Shown: positions 53,706-63,745 of the stretch, one piece after another
Numbering within the stretch: the stretch's first letter is position 1
Layout: each line of letters begins with the position of its first letter
Assembly: GCA_963920635.1 (NCBI GenBank)
Contig: OY987303.1
Location: 18,516,175 to 18,580,174 of the forward strand
From: Pseudeuparius sepicola
Taxonomy: Eukaryota > Arthropoda > Insecta > Coleoptera > Anthribidae
Length of the DNA stretch: 64,000 bases
Reading direction: 5' to 3'
Made by a program: the position numbers and the translations under genes
The notes under the pieces: generated by a model
What the model saw: only the letters and a program-made list of their open reading frames with translations
What the model was told of the DNA's origin: nothing
The model's database searches: none

Positions 53706-56700
53706 CTAAAAAAACCACAGAGTTAACTATAACATTTTACTAAAAAAATGCCAACTTACTTTAAAAAATAACGATGGCACCCAAGGTGCTAAGTTCTTTA
53801 GATGTGTACCATCGAAAAGTTCGGTATTAACAATACCTGGGTGGACAGAATGCACTTGAACGTAATAGTTTTGTTTTTTTAACAATTCATTCATGTAATT
53901 TGTAAATAAAATTTGTGCTAGTTTGGATTGGGCATATGCAGCGGCTGCTATATACTGGGATCTAAAAATGCAAAAATAAGGTCTAGCCTTGCAGTGAAAC
54001 ATTTTTTAGGTACAAGCAGGAGGCACAACTGGCATAAGGATACTAGATTGTGGCAGTTAATTTAAGTGCGAACAGTGAACTTTATACACCTTTCCCACAT
54101 ATAAGTAAAATAAATTAATTAATTTGGAAATTTTGACAGTTTTGTGGCAGTTGTTTTGACATTTTATCATTTATGACAACACTGATAACTTGATTTAATC
54201 TTTTCGAGTAAGTAACCACTCTGTTAAAAAAAAAAACAAAAAACCAACCCAACCCTTTTTCAGGATGGTTTTTAAGAGATAATTTAATGCCTGCCAATAT
54301 CAACAAATGAAATGACACGACTCTTGAAATATTAACCAATCAGGTGACAATTTTAGGGATAATACCACGAGTATGGTAATATAACAAATTGTGTGTAGGA
54401 TATTAGCGATAATACCTTTCGTTACTTTTACGAATTATAATCCCAAAACTGAAAATACCACGACTTCGCAGCAGGAGTGCTATTTTCTTAGCATTGGCAT
54501 TATAATGTGTGATAAATTAACTAAAGGTATTATCATAGCCGAACGATACCCTTCGGCTATGGTATTATCTAGTGTTGGCACTCAACCGGTCACGGTCATC
54601 TTGACTGGACCATTACCGGTCATTTACTGGTCAGACAACATTCGGCGGTCAGGTCATTAAGCAACTTGTCCAGGTGGTCAAGGACATGGTCAACTTGACC
54701 GGTCAAGTTGACCGGTTTGACCAAATTTTAAATTTCCCGCCAATTTTTTAGGAACTTTCACATTTCATACCTTATGATTGACTTAGTTTACTCAGTTTAT
54801 TGGTCTTGTTCGTATATAAAGGGTCTTGTTGGAAATAAAAAGTAAAAGCAGCGTGATTAGGATGATACGATTAGTAAATGTAAATATAATAAATAAATAA
54901 TAGAATAAGAACAAAAAACAAATAATAAGGAATAAGAATGCCAAAATCCAACAAAGAAAGTATAATTTGGGACTTTTTCCAGAAAACAACCATCATACAA
55001 CATTAACATACTGCCTAGAATTAATTGTACTGGGTAAATTTACAGTTTACGGATCTAGAAATCAAAATCAAAAATAGTATACAAAAACGAGTAAAACCGT
55101 ATGTATGAAAGTTCGAAAGTTACAGATTGAATCTTCAATTATTTACAATTTATAAGAGAAATACTTTCCTGTAACTATATTTATATAAGTGTTATATACC
55201 ATTTTGATGAGAAAATTATGACCGATCGAATGGCACACTTTTTTTGCAACTTTTGAATTTGTCCACTTGCGTGACCCAAAATGACCGGTCATGATTGTCC
55301 GGTCAGTCACGAAAACATGACCGGACATCATTTACCCATCACTAGTATTATCTATTACTAGGCATAACACAACTTGTATTTAAAAAGATAATTTAACTAG
55401 TGCAAATAGTTTAATAACTATTCTGTGTGTATAATCAACCCAACTTCTTATGAATAAATTAACTAGAATAATTATAAATATTTCCCCTATTCGATAATGT
55501 AATTTAAAAAATAAAAATAAGCAGCCAAAACCAGGATTTGAACCCAGGACCTCTCGCACACAAAGTGAGAATCATGCCCCCAGCCCATTGAGGTCAGATG
55601 AATGTTTTACTTAACTAGCTATATATAAATTTAATTACCATGCTTAAAAGTTAAAGTCCATTTGACAGCTGTCATTTAGGTTAAGCTTTCGGTTCTGAAT
55701 TCTGGATATGTTTTTTGCGCTAATAGATATTTAACGATCAATGTGTTAACTGAAAACATATTTTCTAGTCCTATATTAAATTTGGTAAATTATTGGGTTA
55801 TCAGTTTTAGCTGCCACAATATTGGTTTATCCTAACTAGGATGTAACTAAGAGAGTAGGATTTCAAAATACCACTAGTGGTATTCTCGCTGAAATCCTGA
55901 AATCTTAGGTACGCCCACGATAGACTTACCCACGGTATGTCATTGCACATCTTGTGACGTCAGTTGCGAATCAGAATTTAAATTGCTCCATATGTTTTAC
56001 ACAGCAATAGATACTTTTTTATGGGTTTTTGCTTATTTCTTTTAAATAAATATTGTTATAAATATGTGGAATTTATTACTAGATAAATGAATGAATATTC
56101 TGTTGATAAAAAACACATTTAATTTGATACGCTGACTGCACATCCCGGCATTTTTGGCCTATTTCAAAGCACTGTCGAGCTGGACTGACGATCAGTCAGT
56201 TGTATAAACTTTTTTTCTTGACACATTAAACTGTAAACTATAAAAAATCGTAAAACACAACCGCAGCCACTGCATTATTTAGAATTCGTGATTCACAACT
56301 GACGTAGATGCGCAGAGTTGCCTTGTTTTCTTATTCGTTAGTGACATACCGTGGGTAAGTGTATCGTGAGTACGCCCTGGTTATGCTAAACCAATATTGC
56401 AGTTGCTAAAACTGATTGGTAACCTGTTAACTTCTATCTATGAACACAATGCAGCGTAGTTGTGATATTTTCGGCTTTGGGATTATAAATCGTAAAATTA
56501 ACGAGAGGTATTATAGGTATTATCGATAATAGGCACACCACTTGTTATATTATCCCCGAAAAGACAATAAAAGCAAACACTACAATAAAACTGTCGTTAA
56601 ATATCAGTGGAGAAATTTTTAGATTTTATTTATCTACCTGAAATTTATGTCTTCAAAATGTATATCTCCAGCTTCATGTGCACATGAAGATACATTGACT

Positions 56701-57689
56701 ATTCGAGCAAAACAGTGTTCTTCTCCAGCAGCTATGAGTTGAGTCAAAAGTAGATGGGTCAACAGAAAATGACCTAAATAATTTGTAGCAAATTGAGATT
56801 CGAATCCATCTCTTGATTCGACTTGAGGGCCAAACATTATACCAGCTAGAAAACAATAGGTACTGTCAAAAGAATCTTTTTTTGTTATAAATACCATTGT
56901 TGATTAAATAGTGAATTTTTGGATATTTTTCTGAAACAGCTGTGGCAAATTTTCGGACAGAATTCATGTAACTTATGTCCAACTGAAATACGTCTATGTT
57001 GCCTGTTTTTATATTTTCATCTCTAAATGTTTTCAGCAAGACTTTTCCTTTTTCAATGTTGCGACAACCAATAACTACAGTTATATCACATTTTAACAGA
57101 ATCTTGATGACTTCCAGTCCAATCCCTCTAGTTCCTCCCGTTATAACTGCAACTTTTCCTGGTTGCAGTATGAAATCTAAAAAAGAGAAGTGTTTCAGAT
57201 TTCTTGGTCAATATCAGTGTTAATCTAGCTAAATAAAAAAAATAGTGAACATGTACTCAACCAAAAATGAGGTCAAATTGCATATTTGCATTTTCAATTA
57301 GATCCTTGTGTTCAGTCGTCGATCAACGGTTCAGAGGCAGCACAATATTCTCAAGTAACAATGCTAGTTTTTTTATTAAGTGTATCACACTGATGATGAC
57401 AAACAAAAGTATTAACATGTATCTGCCATAATTAGTCTTTTTTAACCTTTCTCTTTAGATTTTTTAGTTACTAAAAACATAAAAACTAAAATATTTCATA
57501 CTATACCTGCCTACCTGTTTTATTTTTCCCTCTCATCAAAAAGTCATGCAGCATATACTTCGACCCCATAACGTTGTAAAGAATCTCATACTTTGTCTCG
57601 GCCAAAATGAGTTTGAGGGATTTTTTCGATCGAAGGATCGCAACAGCAGCAACTACGAGAATTATCCCACATCCTACCAAGAATATCAT
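53511..57689 (-). CDS. DHRSX: DHRSX-like short-chain dehydrogenase/reductase
   Basis: Exons on the minus strand are 57689-57515, 57176-56895, 56845-56638, 53961-53760 and 53705-53511; they join in phase (1, 1, 2, 0) to 354 codons including the stop. The N-terminus is a membrane helix (about residues 2-19), followed by the Rossmann motif TGGTRGIG (71-78), NNAG (151-154), catalytic Asn in NYLGHF (174), Ser in NVSS (205/206) and YAQSK (Tyr231, Lys235). The end, LFFKTPEKGA through a GGTYI motif, resembles vertebrate DHRSX more than the retinol dehydrogenases. DHRSX is reported to oxidise polyprenol and reduce dolichal in dolichol synthesis. That role is inferred here from family only. Retinol dehydrogenase 11-14-like is the alternative. 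Confidence 0.92.
53760..53961 (-). CDS. DHRSX: DHRSX exon 4: catalytic Tyr-Lys
   Basis: The acceptor is GCATTTTTAG|A and the donor TTTAAA|GTAAGT, with phase 2 in and phase 0 out. It contains AAAYAQSKLAQILF (YxxxK) and VHSVHPGIVNTELF (the PG motif after beta-6). The intron upstream is 2.7 kb of nested transposons. Confidence 0.92.
54570..55344. mobile_element. hAT-type MITE with 8-bp target duplication
   Basis: The ends are TAGTGTTGG and CCCATCACTA, the usual hAT terminal pattern, and GTATTATC stands exactly on both sides (54562-54569 and 55345-55352). The element has no transposase. Both subterminal regions carry many GGTCA and ACCGGTCA motifs. It is inserted within the larger TIR element. 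Confidence 0.88.
55524..55595 (-). tRNA. tRNA-Pro-like pseudogene
   Basis: Read on the minus strand it contains GGGGGCATGATTCTCACTTT, then GTGTGCGAGAGGTCC and GGGTTCAAATCC, the D, anticodon and T arms of insect tRNA-Pro. The anticodon loop would read TGT instead of TGG, the anticodon stem has one mismatch, and the acceptor arms (GACCTCA against TTTTGGC) do not pair. It is therefore a pseudogene or a tRNA-derived repeat. Confidence 0.6.
55795..56427. mobile_element. Nested TIR element within the DHRSX intron
   Basis: GGTTATCAGTTTTAGC, AATATTGGTTTA, then CCCACGATAGACTTACCCAC are mirrored by GTGGGTAAGTGTATCGTGAG, TAAACCAATATTGC and GCTAAAACTGATTGGTAACC. The left end has an extra piece with its own palindrome (ATACCACTAGTGGTAT at about 55869-55884). 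Confidence 0.65.
56638..56845 (-). CDS. DHRSX: DHRSX exon 3: catalytic Asn and Ser
   Basis: The acceptor is TTTTCTAG|CT and the donor TTTCAG|GTAGAT, with phase 1 in and phase 2 out. The peptide AGIMFGPQVESRDGF, NYLGHFLLTHLLL and ARIVNVSSCAHEAGDI carries the SDR active-site serine. Confidence 0.92.
56895..57176 (-). CDS. DHRSX: DHRSX exon 2: cofactor-binding fold
   Basis: The acceptor is CTTTTTTAG|AT and the donor CAATG|GTATTT, phase 1 in and out. It encodes GKVAVITGGTRGIGLEVIK, the GCRN turn, the QLDIS motif (the Asp that contacts the adenine ring) and HYLINN. The exon has no in-frame ATG near its start, so it does not stand out as an ORF. Confidence 0.9.
57515..57689 (-). CDS. DHRSX: DHRSX exon 1: membrane anchor
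   Basis: The ATG at 57689 starts MIFLVGCGIILVVAAVAIL, a signal-anchor type helix followed by basic residues. The donor ACAG|GTAGGC at 57515 gives phase 1 and makes KTDFILQPGK with the next exon. A second GT nearby (GCAG|GTATAG) does not shift phase but would add two unmatched residues. Confidence 0.85.
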
Positions 57690-58700
57690 TGTTTGTTTTG
57701 TTTGTTTATTGCTGCATTCGAAAGTGTTGGATATAACTGCAGAAACTACAGAATGATTATTTAGTGTGTTAACTGTAAAGCAGGTGGAAGTGGTACGGTG
57801 GTGCTGACCTACTTTCTTGCCGATGAGACTTTCTCCAATATCATAACATGACGAAAAGGCGGAATATCTCTTGGAAACAGGTAGATGTATAATAAATTAA
57901 CAATTATTGCAAAAGAAGAACATGAATATGTTTGCCTTTACAAAAAATATTTTTCTTTTGATATAGGTACTTATTTAGGTAACCAGTCTCAAATAATACT
58001 GTCGACACCATAGTTTTGTCGTTTATATATTTTTTATCGCATTGAACTACTGAACTCTATTCTCCTACCAGTGCATTTTATAATTGTTTTAATTTATATT
58101 TCACAGAAATTTGAAATCAATAATGCCCAAACTTTTAAACACAGGTGATTAATGACCTTGACCTTTTTTGTATAGGTACACAAGTTCATAAATCGGTAGT
58201 AAATTTTGTAATAATAAAAAATTAAATATTTTAAAGCAGACGACTTTATTATCATAGAGAAATTTCCTTTATCTCTGTTTATTATTCATATATTATTACC
58301 CCTCCGCAAGTAATCTGCTGAGGTAAAAATGATAAGGTTTATGAAAAAAAAAACCAGGTGGAGCTGGTTTTCTGTAAGCTCGATAAGGATAAATGGACTG
58401 GATTTTAAAACATTCCAAGTGCTATAATTTAATTGAAGAAGAAGAACACTGGGTTTTGTCATGGTTTGTTTTGTGATCGTGGGGCGTTCGGAACCGAGGA
58501 CAGATAAATGTAATATTTATATTTTATGAAACTAAGCACATTTACTTACTCTTGCGACTTGCGTTGATGCTCTTGAGTAAACATCATAGAAATGGAGTAG
58601 GGTGAACGCAAGAACGTTAAACTGGTTTAACGTACTTGGGGTGAACGCGTTTTGACCTATTGTGCATCCTATTTCCAGGCTAATTTAATGGCCGCCATAT
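57690..58700. other. Upstream region of DHRSX
   Basis: It should hold the promoter and 5' UTR of DHRSX. No clear core-promoter motif stands out. There is no open frame with a recognisable domain on either strand. Confidence 0.45.
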
Positions 58701-58778
58701 TGTCCTCACTTTGACGTTTGCAGTTTGTTCTCAGCGGTAGTTGTATTTTCAGCAGAGAAATGGTCAGTGTTTTTGGAA

Positions 58779-59047
58779 AATGTCGTGTGCAGTAGTGCAG
58801 TACCAAGCTGTAAGAATTATAAGTCTATCATTTTTTCGGTAAGTTTAATAAAAACAATCGCCGAAATTTTGGGCACCATAGGCGCGCATCTGTATAATTT
58901 TAATGATTGAATATGTGGTTAAAAATTCTTAACTTGGGGACTGATTGGACTTTGAGTCCAAATAAATTTGTTTGTTCAAAACATTTTGCTGCTGATGCCT
59001 TTACTGTGCATCGCGGCGAACGAGGACGAAGACCTCTAAAAGTCTAA
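58779..59047 (+). pseudogene. Degenerate THAP zinc-finger domain
   Basis: The first part (about 58785-58838) encodes SSAVPSCKNYKSIIF before a donor-like CGGTAAG. The second part (58916-59047) encodes WLKILNLGTDWTLSPNKFVC and SKHFAADAF, then GERGRRPLK and a stop. The conserved THAP Trp, Pro, C-S-x-H-F and following Phe are in place. The N-terminal Cys spacing is disturbed, no acceptor is visible, and an indel follows. It could be a P-element-like or THAP-transposase relic, or a damaged host THAP gene. Confidence 0.6.
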
Positions 59048-59337
59048 AGCAGTCTGCAGTGCCAAGTCTGTTAACGATGATACGCCCATGGATGAAGTTG
59101 CCACTTTTATTAAGCAGTTCCATATAGGCAGTTCGCAGCTTTTAGCGTATTCTCCCTACCATAGATAAAGGATTTATATATAGCGATTCCCTACTCAATT
59201 TCTCTGGTAAACATTCGCAAATTTAATAACCTTGACGCCATATTGGGGGAATAGAAATCAGAGATGTATTCAGGATCAATTCAGAAATACAGAGGAGTAT
59301 CAGCGCTTTTTGTAATTCACCTACATAACGTGGTAAG

Positions 59338-59691
59338 ATATAGTTAAATTATTTTAAGAAGTCCTTACTGGGACTGTCAATTGATAATTTCCATATCCTA
59401 AGTTGGCATCAATGCAGCAAAAAATGCAACCGGGTCATAAGTTCGGGTCAGTAACGAGCCCATTTGCACTAATAACACGAAAAGTAACAAGAACAAAAAC
59501 AACACAGATAACGGTAAAACTCACGAAGCGTAGAAAACCCGCGAATATTTTCACTGCCGAATGTTTGAACCAGTTTGAGCGATCTGGAAAACCTTCACTG
59601 ACGCTTTGACACACCGAAGCTAAATTTGCCTGAGTCCGCACATAGACGCTGCCAAAAGCAGCTGATTATACCAAAATACCAAAATGAAAAA
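59338..59691 (+). repeat. Dispersed repeat C, copy 2
   Basis: It is a direct copy of 51745-52109 with a few substitutions. It shares the ORF start [14 protein letters not shown] and the end GACGCTGCCAAAAGCAGCTG. Confidence 0.8.
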
Positions 59692-60540
59692 GAAAAAATA
59701 TATATTTCTACTGATGACGTCATATAGGGACAAAGATAATCAGTTTATGTTTTTTTTTACATTCTTCGCCAGGATAACATAACAATATCAAAACTTAGAA
59801 CGGTAGATATTCTACACTGCACAAAAACGCACACTCTACGCCCCTGCATTACCTCGAATACAGCCGGTAACGAACTGCGAACTGCCCAACCGAGCCGGCG
59901 CTGCGTCTATTTGACAGAATCTATTCCCAAATGGCGGCTGCGCGAACAGCTGCGCGGAATTATCTCGCCATGGGAAGTGAGACTGCTTATTATTGTTTTA
60001 TAATAATATGCTCTTGTATAGGGTTCCTTTATTAGGAGAGTTGTTGCAATCAACTGTCATCATCAAATTTCAATTGGTTTTACATAAAAGTAGCGACTCT
60101 GAGGTACAGAAAAAACCATGTGGGATGTTGCCCCCATAAGCTTCAAGCTTAAAGCTTGCCAGTAAATTTTTGAGACCGTAATCAAAGCAGTATAAGAATT
60201 TGACACTAGGAAAGACATTGTCATTTTAACTTCAAAATAATTCAAGCGAACATTAGAAAACATAGATAAGAAATATATAATATACGATTAGAAAATATGT
60301 GCATATACTTACAAGCATCCGTTGCAGCTCACTAAAGAGGGCCTTTTGCAAAACTAATAATATGTGGTTCTGGTTCAAGGTTTAGTGCGCATTTGAACAG
60401 AAGTAACTCTGAGAATTATTTTAATTATTATAATAATATTTATTATAATTTACAAGGTGTTATTTAAGTACGTAGCCAAACTTCAAGGGGTGATTGATTT
60501 TAAGACAAAAAGTTTATATAAACATAGGTCCGGTATCGCT
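59692..60540. other. Region with a GC-rich patch; no gene confirmed
   Basis: The block 59815-59980 is CpG-rich (CCGAGCCGGCGCTGCGTC, GGCGGCTGCGCGAACAGC) and could be a promoter or first exon. An ORF starting ATGGCGGCTGCG at about 59932 ends after 34 residues without a recognisable motif. Confidence 0.35.
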
Positions 60541-60679
60541 TCGTTTTCAAGATACAGGGTGTCAAACTTGAAAAAAAATAAATATTTTTTTCTACAACAT
60601 CTTAATAATCCTTTAGCCGATTTTGTTTAAATCTGGCAGTGTTATTTACGGTAGAGAGGGGTTAATTTAGCCCTAAGTA

Positions 60680-61090
60680 GATTCAAATTATTAAGTCCAA
60701 TGGCGTCTCGGGGGGCACCGTGACCAATATTTTTGAACAAAAAAATGTGCGCCACTGACTTTTTTAAAACATTTATATTTTTATCGCATTAAGGAACTAA
60801 GAATACAACTTTTTGGTCTCTTGAATTTTTTTCGTATCTGGCTTCGTTTTTGAGAGAAAAAATAAAAACCACTTTATTGCATGTCATTGCTTTGTTGTTG
60901 CATTGCTGCTTTCTCGAAAACGAAGCAAGATACGAACAAGATTCAAGAGACCAATAAGTTGTATTCTTAGTTGCTTAATGCGAAAAAATATATAAAAGTA
61001 GATGACAATTATTATCAAGTCCAGTGGCATCCCTTAACCAATATTTTTGAGAAAAAGAAAATCTGAGACGCTGACTTTTTTAAAACTTTT
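60680..61090. repeat. Palindrome flanked by direct repeats
   Basis: AACTAAGAATACAACTTTTT near 60797, GGTCTCTTGAA and CGTATCTGGCTTCG are mirrored at 60900-60975. Two direct copies of AAGTCCARTGGC...CCAATATTTTTGA...CTGACTTTTTTAAAAC lie at about 60694 and 61018. Confidence 0.65.
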
Positions 61091-61189
61091 TTGTTACAAC
61101 GAATGTAATATTAAAAATAGAATAAAACATTTTTTTGTTATGTCCTAATTTGACAAGTGCACATTGCATATTTCCATACATTTTCTTAA

Positions 61190-61845
61190 GAAAACCGATG
61201 AGTCTAAAAAACAAGCAAGAGTATTTGGTACCTTTTGGTTTAAAATGAATTCCGCGTGGCTAGTTGTAGTGTAAGTAAGCATAACACCCATTTCTCAGTT
61301 TCTTCTTTATATGGAGGACTATTTGGTTCGCTTTGGAGCTATAAACAAAATTTTCTATTTTCATTCTTGCATACGTTACAAAATACTCTTCCAAAATAAT
61401 ATCTAGAATTTTCGCTTCTTCAGCTGGTTGATCAAGATGATCAGATCATCCCATAATTCCATTCCTAGTAATGGTCTGTGCATACCATTTTCTTCATGTG
61501 CATGGAAATTTTATGTTATCACAAACAAATAATACCTATAACAGCTTTTATAGTATAATATGAAAAAACTGCCAAATACTGGACGCAAAGACAATTCGTT
61601 ACCGTAAAAAGAAGGTAAATCGTAATAAAGATGGATATTTAAAATTTGGGACATTTTAAATGTCAGAACCTGACATACCAGTAACCACAGAATACCTCCA
61701 TATAACCTTTATAAAGTCGCCATTTTTTTTTGTCGAGTAGCGCCATCCCCGTCCGTAAACAACAGAAATATGACGTCATGTTCAGGTCTTTAATATAATC
61801 GTCGATGGATCCTCAATCAACGATATAATAGTGTCGGTCCAGGTT
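61190..61845. mobile_element. Inverse copy of the 47839-48677 element
   Basis: It is homologous to most of 47839-48677 in reverse. Its right end has GGTCTTTAATATAA, then TATAATAGTGTCGGTCCAGG, the same kind of terminus. Only substitutions and small indels separate the copies, and the frame in the other copy is not preserved. Confidence 0.7.
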
Positions 61846-61846
61846 T

Positions 61847-62042
61847 TATCAAGAAAAATACTAATACAACGCTGTACAGGATTATTGTTTCATTCTAAGC
61901 AAAAACTGACTCCTGAAATTTTTTTGCGTATGCCACAGTTTCATGGCAAATTTGATTTTTCAAACATAACTCCTTTTTGAAATGCGAGAAGAAAAATTAT
62001 TTCATGTGAAGAAATGACCTTCAGATTTCTATTTGACCACAG
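61847..62042 (+). repeat. Dispersed repeat D (also 50164-50355)
   Basis: TTTTATCAAGAAAAATACTA through CATAACTCCTTTTTG to GAAGAAATGAC matches 50164-50355 in the same orientation. Here it is followed by a head-to-head terminus, CTGGACCAACACTATAGTGT and CGGTCCAG (62056-62083). Confidence 0.75.
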
Positions 62043-62352
62043 GCACGGCCCTCATCTGGACCAACACTATAGTGTCGGTCCAGCCCTCGTAAAATAAAAT
62101 GGACCGCCATTGGGCTCTAGTCCCTCCATCAATTTTTAACCATCCGGCAGAGGGCGCTGGCATCCGCCTGGATATAGCCACCATACTGGGCCTATTCTAG
62201 GTGATTTATTGGTGTGCATTCTAGGGAAAACCGAAATTTTTGGTGGCAACACAAAATGATATTTGACCATGGCCCTAAGACGGTGGTTCTTATAAGAGGG
62301 CGTTGCCCAAGAACGGTAGACGGCGTAGATTGTAGACGCACACCGTTCTTGC

Positions 62353-62640
62353 GGGGGGTTACCAACAGAGAAAGTGAGGTTAGATTTCGTAATTTTTAAG
62401 TTGTATGGCATAAAATCTAATAACAATTTACCTGGCAAAAATTTAGTACAAACATTTCTGTCTTAATTGAATCATAAGATGCAGTGTTTTGTTTTATAGG
62501 TTATGAAAACCTCGGGGAAAATAATAATTCCAGTGGATCTTATGATTATTTTGCCAGGTAAAATGTTATTAGATTTTATGCTGTACAACTTAAAAAAATT
62601 GAAATCTAACCTCACTTTCTCTGTGAGCAACCCCCCCTTA
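62353..62640. repeat. Foldback of about 290 bp
   Basis: AGAGAAAGTGAGGTTAGATT near 62368 pairs with AATCTAACCTCACTTTCTCT near 62604, and AAATCTAATAAC, then TTTACCTGGCAAAA with TTTTGCCAGGTAAA, then GTTATTAGATTTTATG. The loop spans about 62455-62540. A separate small hairpin (GAACGGTAGACGGCG) lies just upstream. Confidence 0.75.
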
Positions 62641-63400
62641 AATTGTCTCTAAAATTCGGGAAAATTTTTTGAAAGGCCATAACCTTTTATTTTCTGCATA
62701 TTAAAAATACTTTTATGTGCGTGCTTTTGGGGTCCTAATAACCACGTAATAACCTTAAAATATATGTACCTACTAATCAAGGATACACCTTGTATAGATA
62801 CATGATTACGATTTTCCTGCTCCCTCCCCCGTAAGTTCACTTTACATACTCGCCAACAGGCCCGAAAGCGAAAGTCAAATGTTCGAGGTGCCCTGTTATT
62901 TTGGTTGCTAGCTGCGAAAGTGGTTGCTAGGTACAAAAAGTATTGCTTAGCAACCCTTACGCAGCAAGGACCTTAAAACCATTAATAAAATATATGTAGC
63001 AACGAGAATCTTGCGTCAATTTTAATAGGTTACACAACAATCGTCTTACAAACTGGTTTTAATCATAAAGAACACGAATTATACCAAAAAAAATTAGTAA
63101 TTAAAATGTTTCTCTAGCGTCAAATAAGAGCCGCATAACAGAACAAATTTGACAAGCACCGCGCTACCGATGGGGTGAGAGTACGCGATTAGTGATTCGT
63201 AGATCCATTGTTCAAATCCCATACAAAGCTCAACATTTTGTATTTATTTTTTATTATCGCTGCATGCTGCCTCTTATATTTATCACTGATTATCATTTTT
63301 AGTAATTGAACAAAGGTTATTTTGAAGATCATTATTACTCACAATCTACTCCATATGTATTTAGAGCTTTATTCAAAGTAGGTACCTACCTATAACTTGA
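62641..63400. other. No gene recognised; one tRNA-like B box
   Basis: AT-rich sequence. A TTGTTCAAATCCC stretch at about 63210-63222 resembles a pol III B box, with ACCGATGGGGTGAGAGT upstream in the place of an A box. The cloverleaf does not fold convincingly. Confidence 0.35.
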
Positions 63401-63439
63401 AATTTTCGGTAGCAGGAAAAATGTAATACATTGCATGAT

Positions 63440-63590
63440 GCCTAAGCTCTTTTTTGGCCTTGGAGGTACTTTTAATGACCGAGGCAACGCTCGCGTTGCC
63501 TCGGTCTTTAAACAACCTCCTCGGCCAAAAAAGTGCACTTACGCATCTGGCAATGTACCTAAATAACTATTATTTTCAAAGAAGATATTT
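63440..63590. repeat. Hairpin repeat related to the 4427-4545 family
   Basis: ATGACCGAGGCAACG and CGTTGCCTCGGTC form a hairpin inside the outer pair CTTTTTTGGCC/GGCCAAAAAAG. The right flank, GTACCTAAATAACTATTATT, is nearly the same as that of the elements at 4408 and 35423, so they share a terminal module. Confidence 0.65.
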
Positions 63591-63659
63591 TGTAACTTCT
63601 GTAATGGGACAACTCAGAAGAGAATGAATGAAACTGTGGCATCGTTATGCTGGAATTAT

Positions 63660-63745
63660 TATAGGTAGGTACCATAGACTTATTTATAAGTTTAAAATTT
63701 AAAGACTTATTTATAAGTCTATGGTAGGTACCTACCTATTATAAC
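63660..63745. repeat. Palindrome of about 80 bp
   Basis: TAGGTAGGTACCATAGACTT, then ATTTATAAGT pairs with ACTTATTTATAAGTCTATGG and TAGGTACCTACCTA across a short AT-rich centre. Confidence 0.75.

Larger units (their letters stand above)
54352..56563. mobile_element. TIR element, 2.2 kb, host of nested insertions
   Basis: About 110-bp inverted ends: GGGATAATACCACG at the left, mirrored by CTTGTTATATTATCCCC at the right. Shared inward blocks include GATAATACC, CGTTACTTTTACG/AATTTTACGATTTATAATCCC and CCGAAAATA. It fills the DHRSX intron between exons 3 and 4 and holds at least two younger elements. Confidence 0.65.

Noticed and set aside
55524..55595. Functional tRNA gene
   Set aside because: Acceptor arms do not pair, the anticodon stem has a mismatch, and the anticodon is changed from that of tRNA-Pro.
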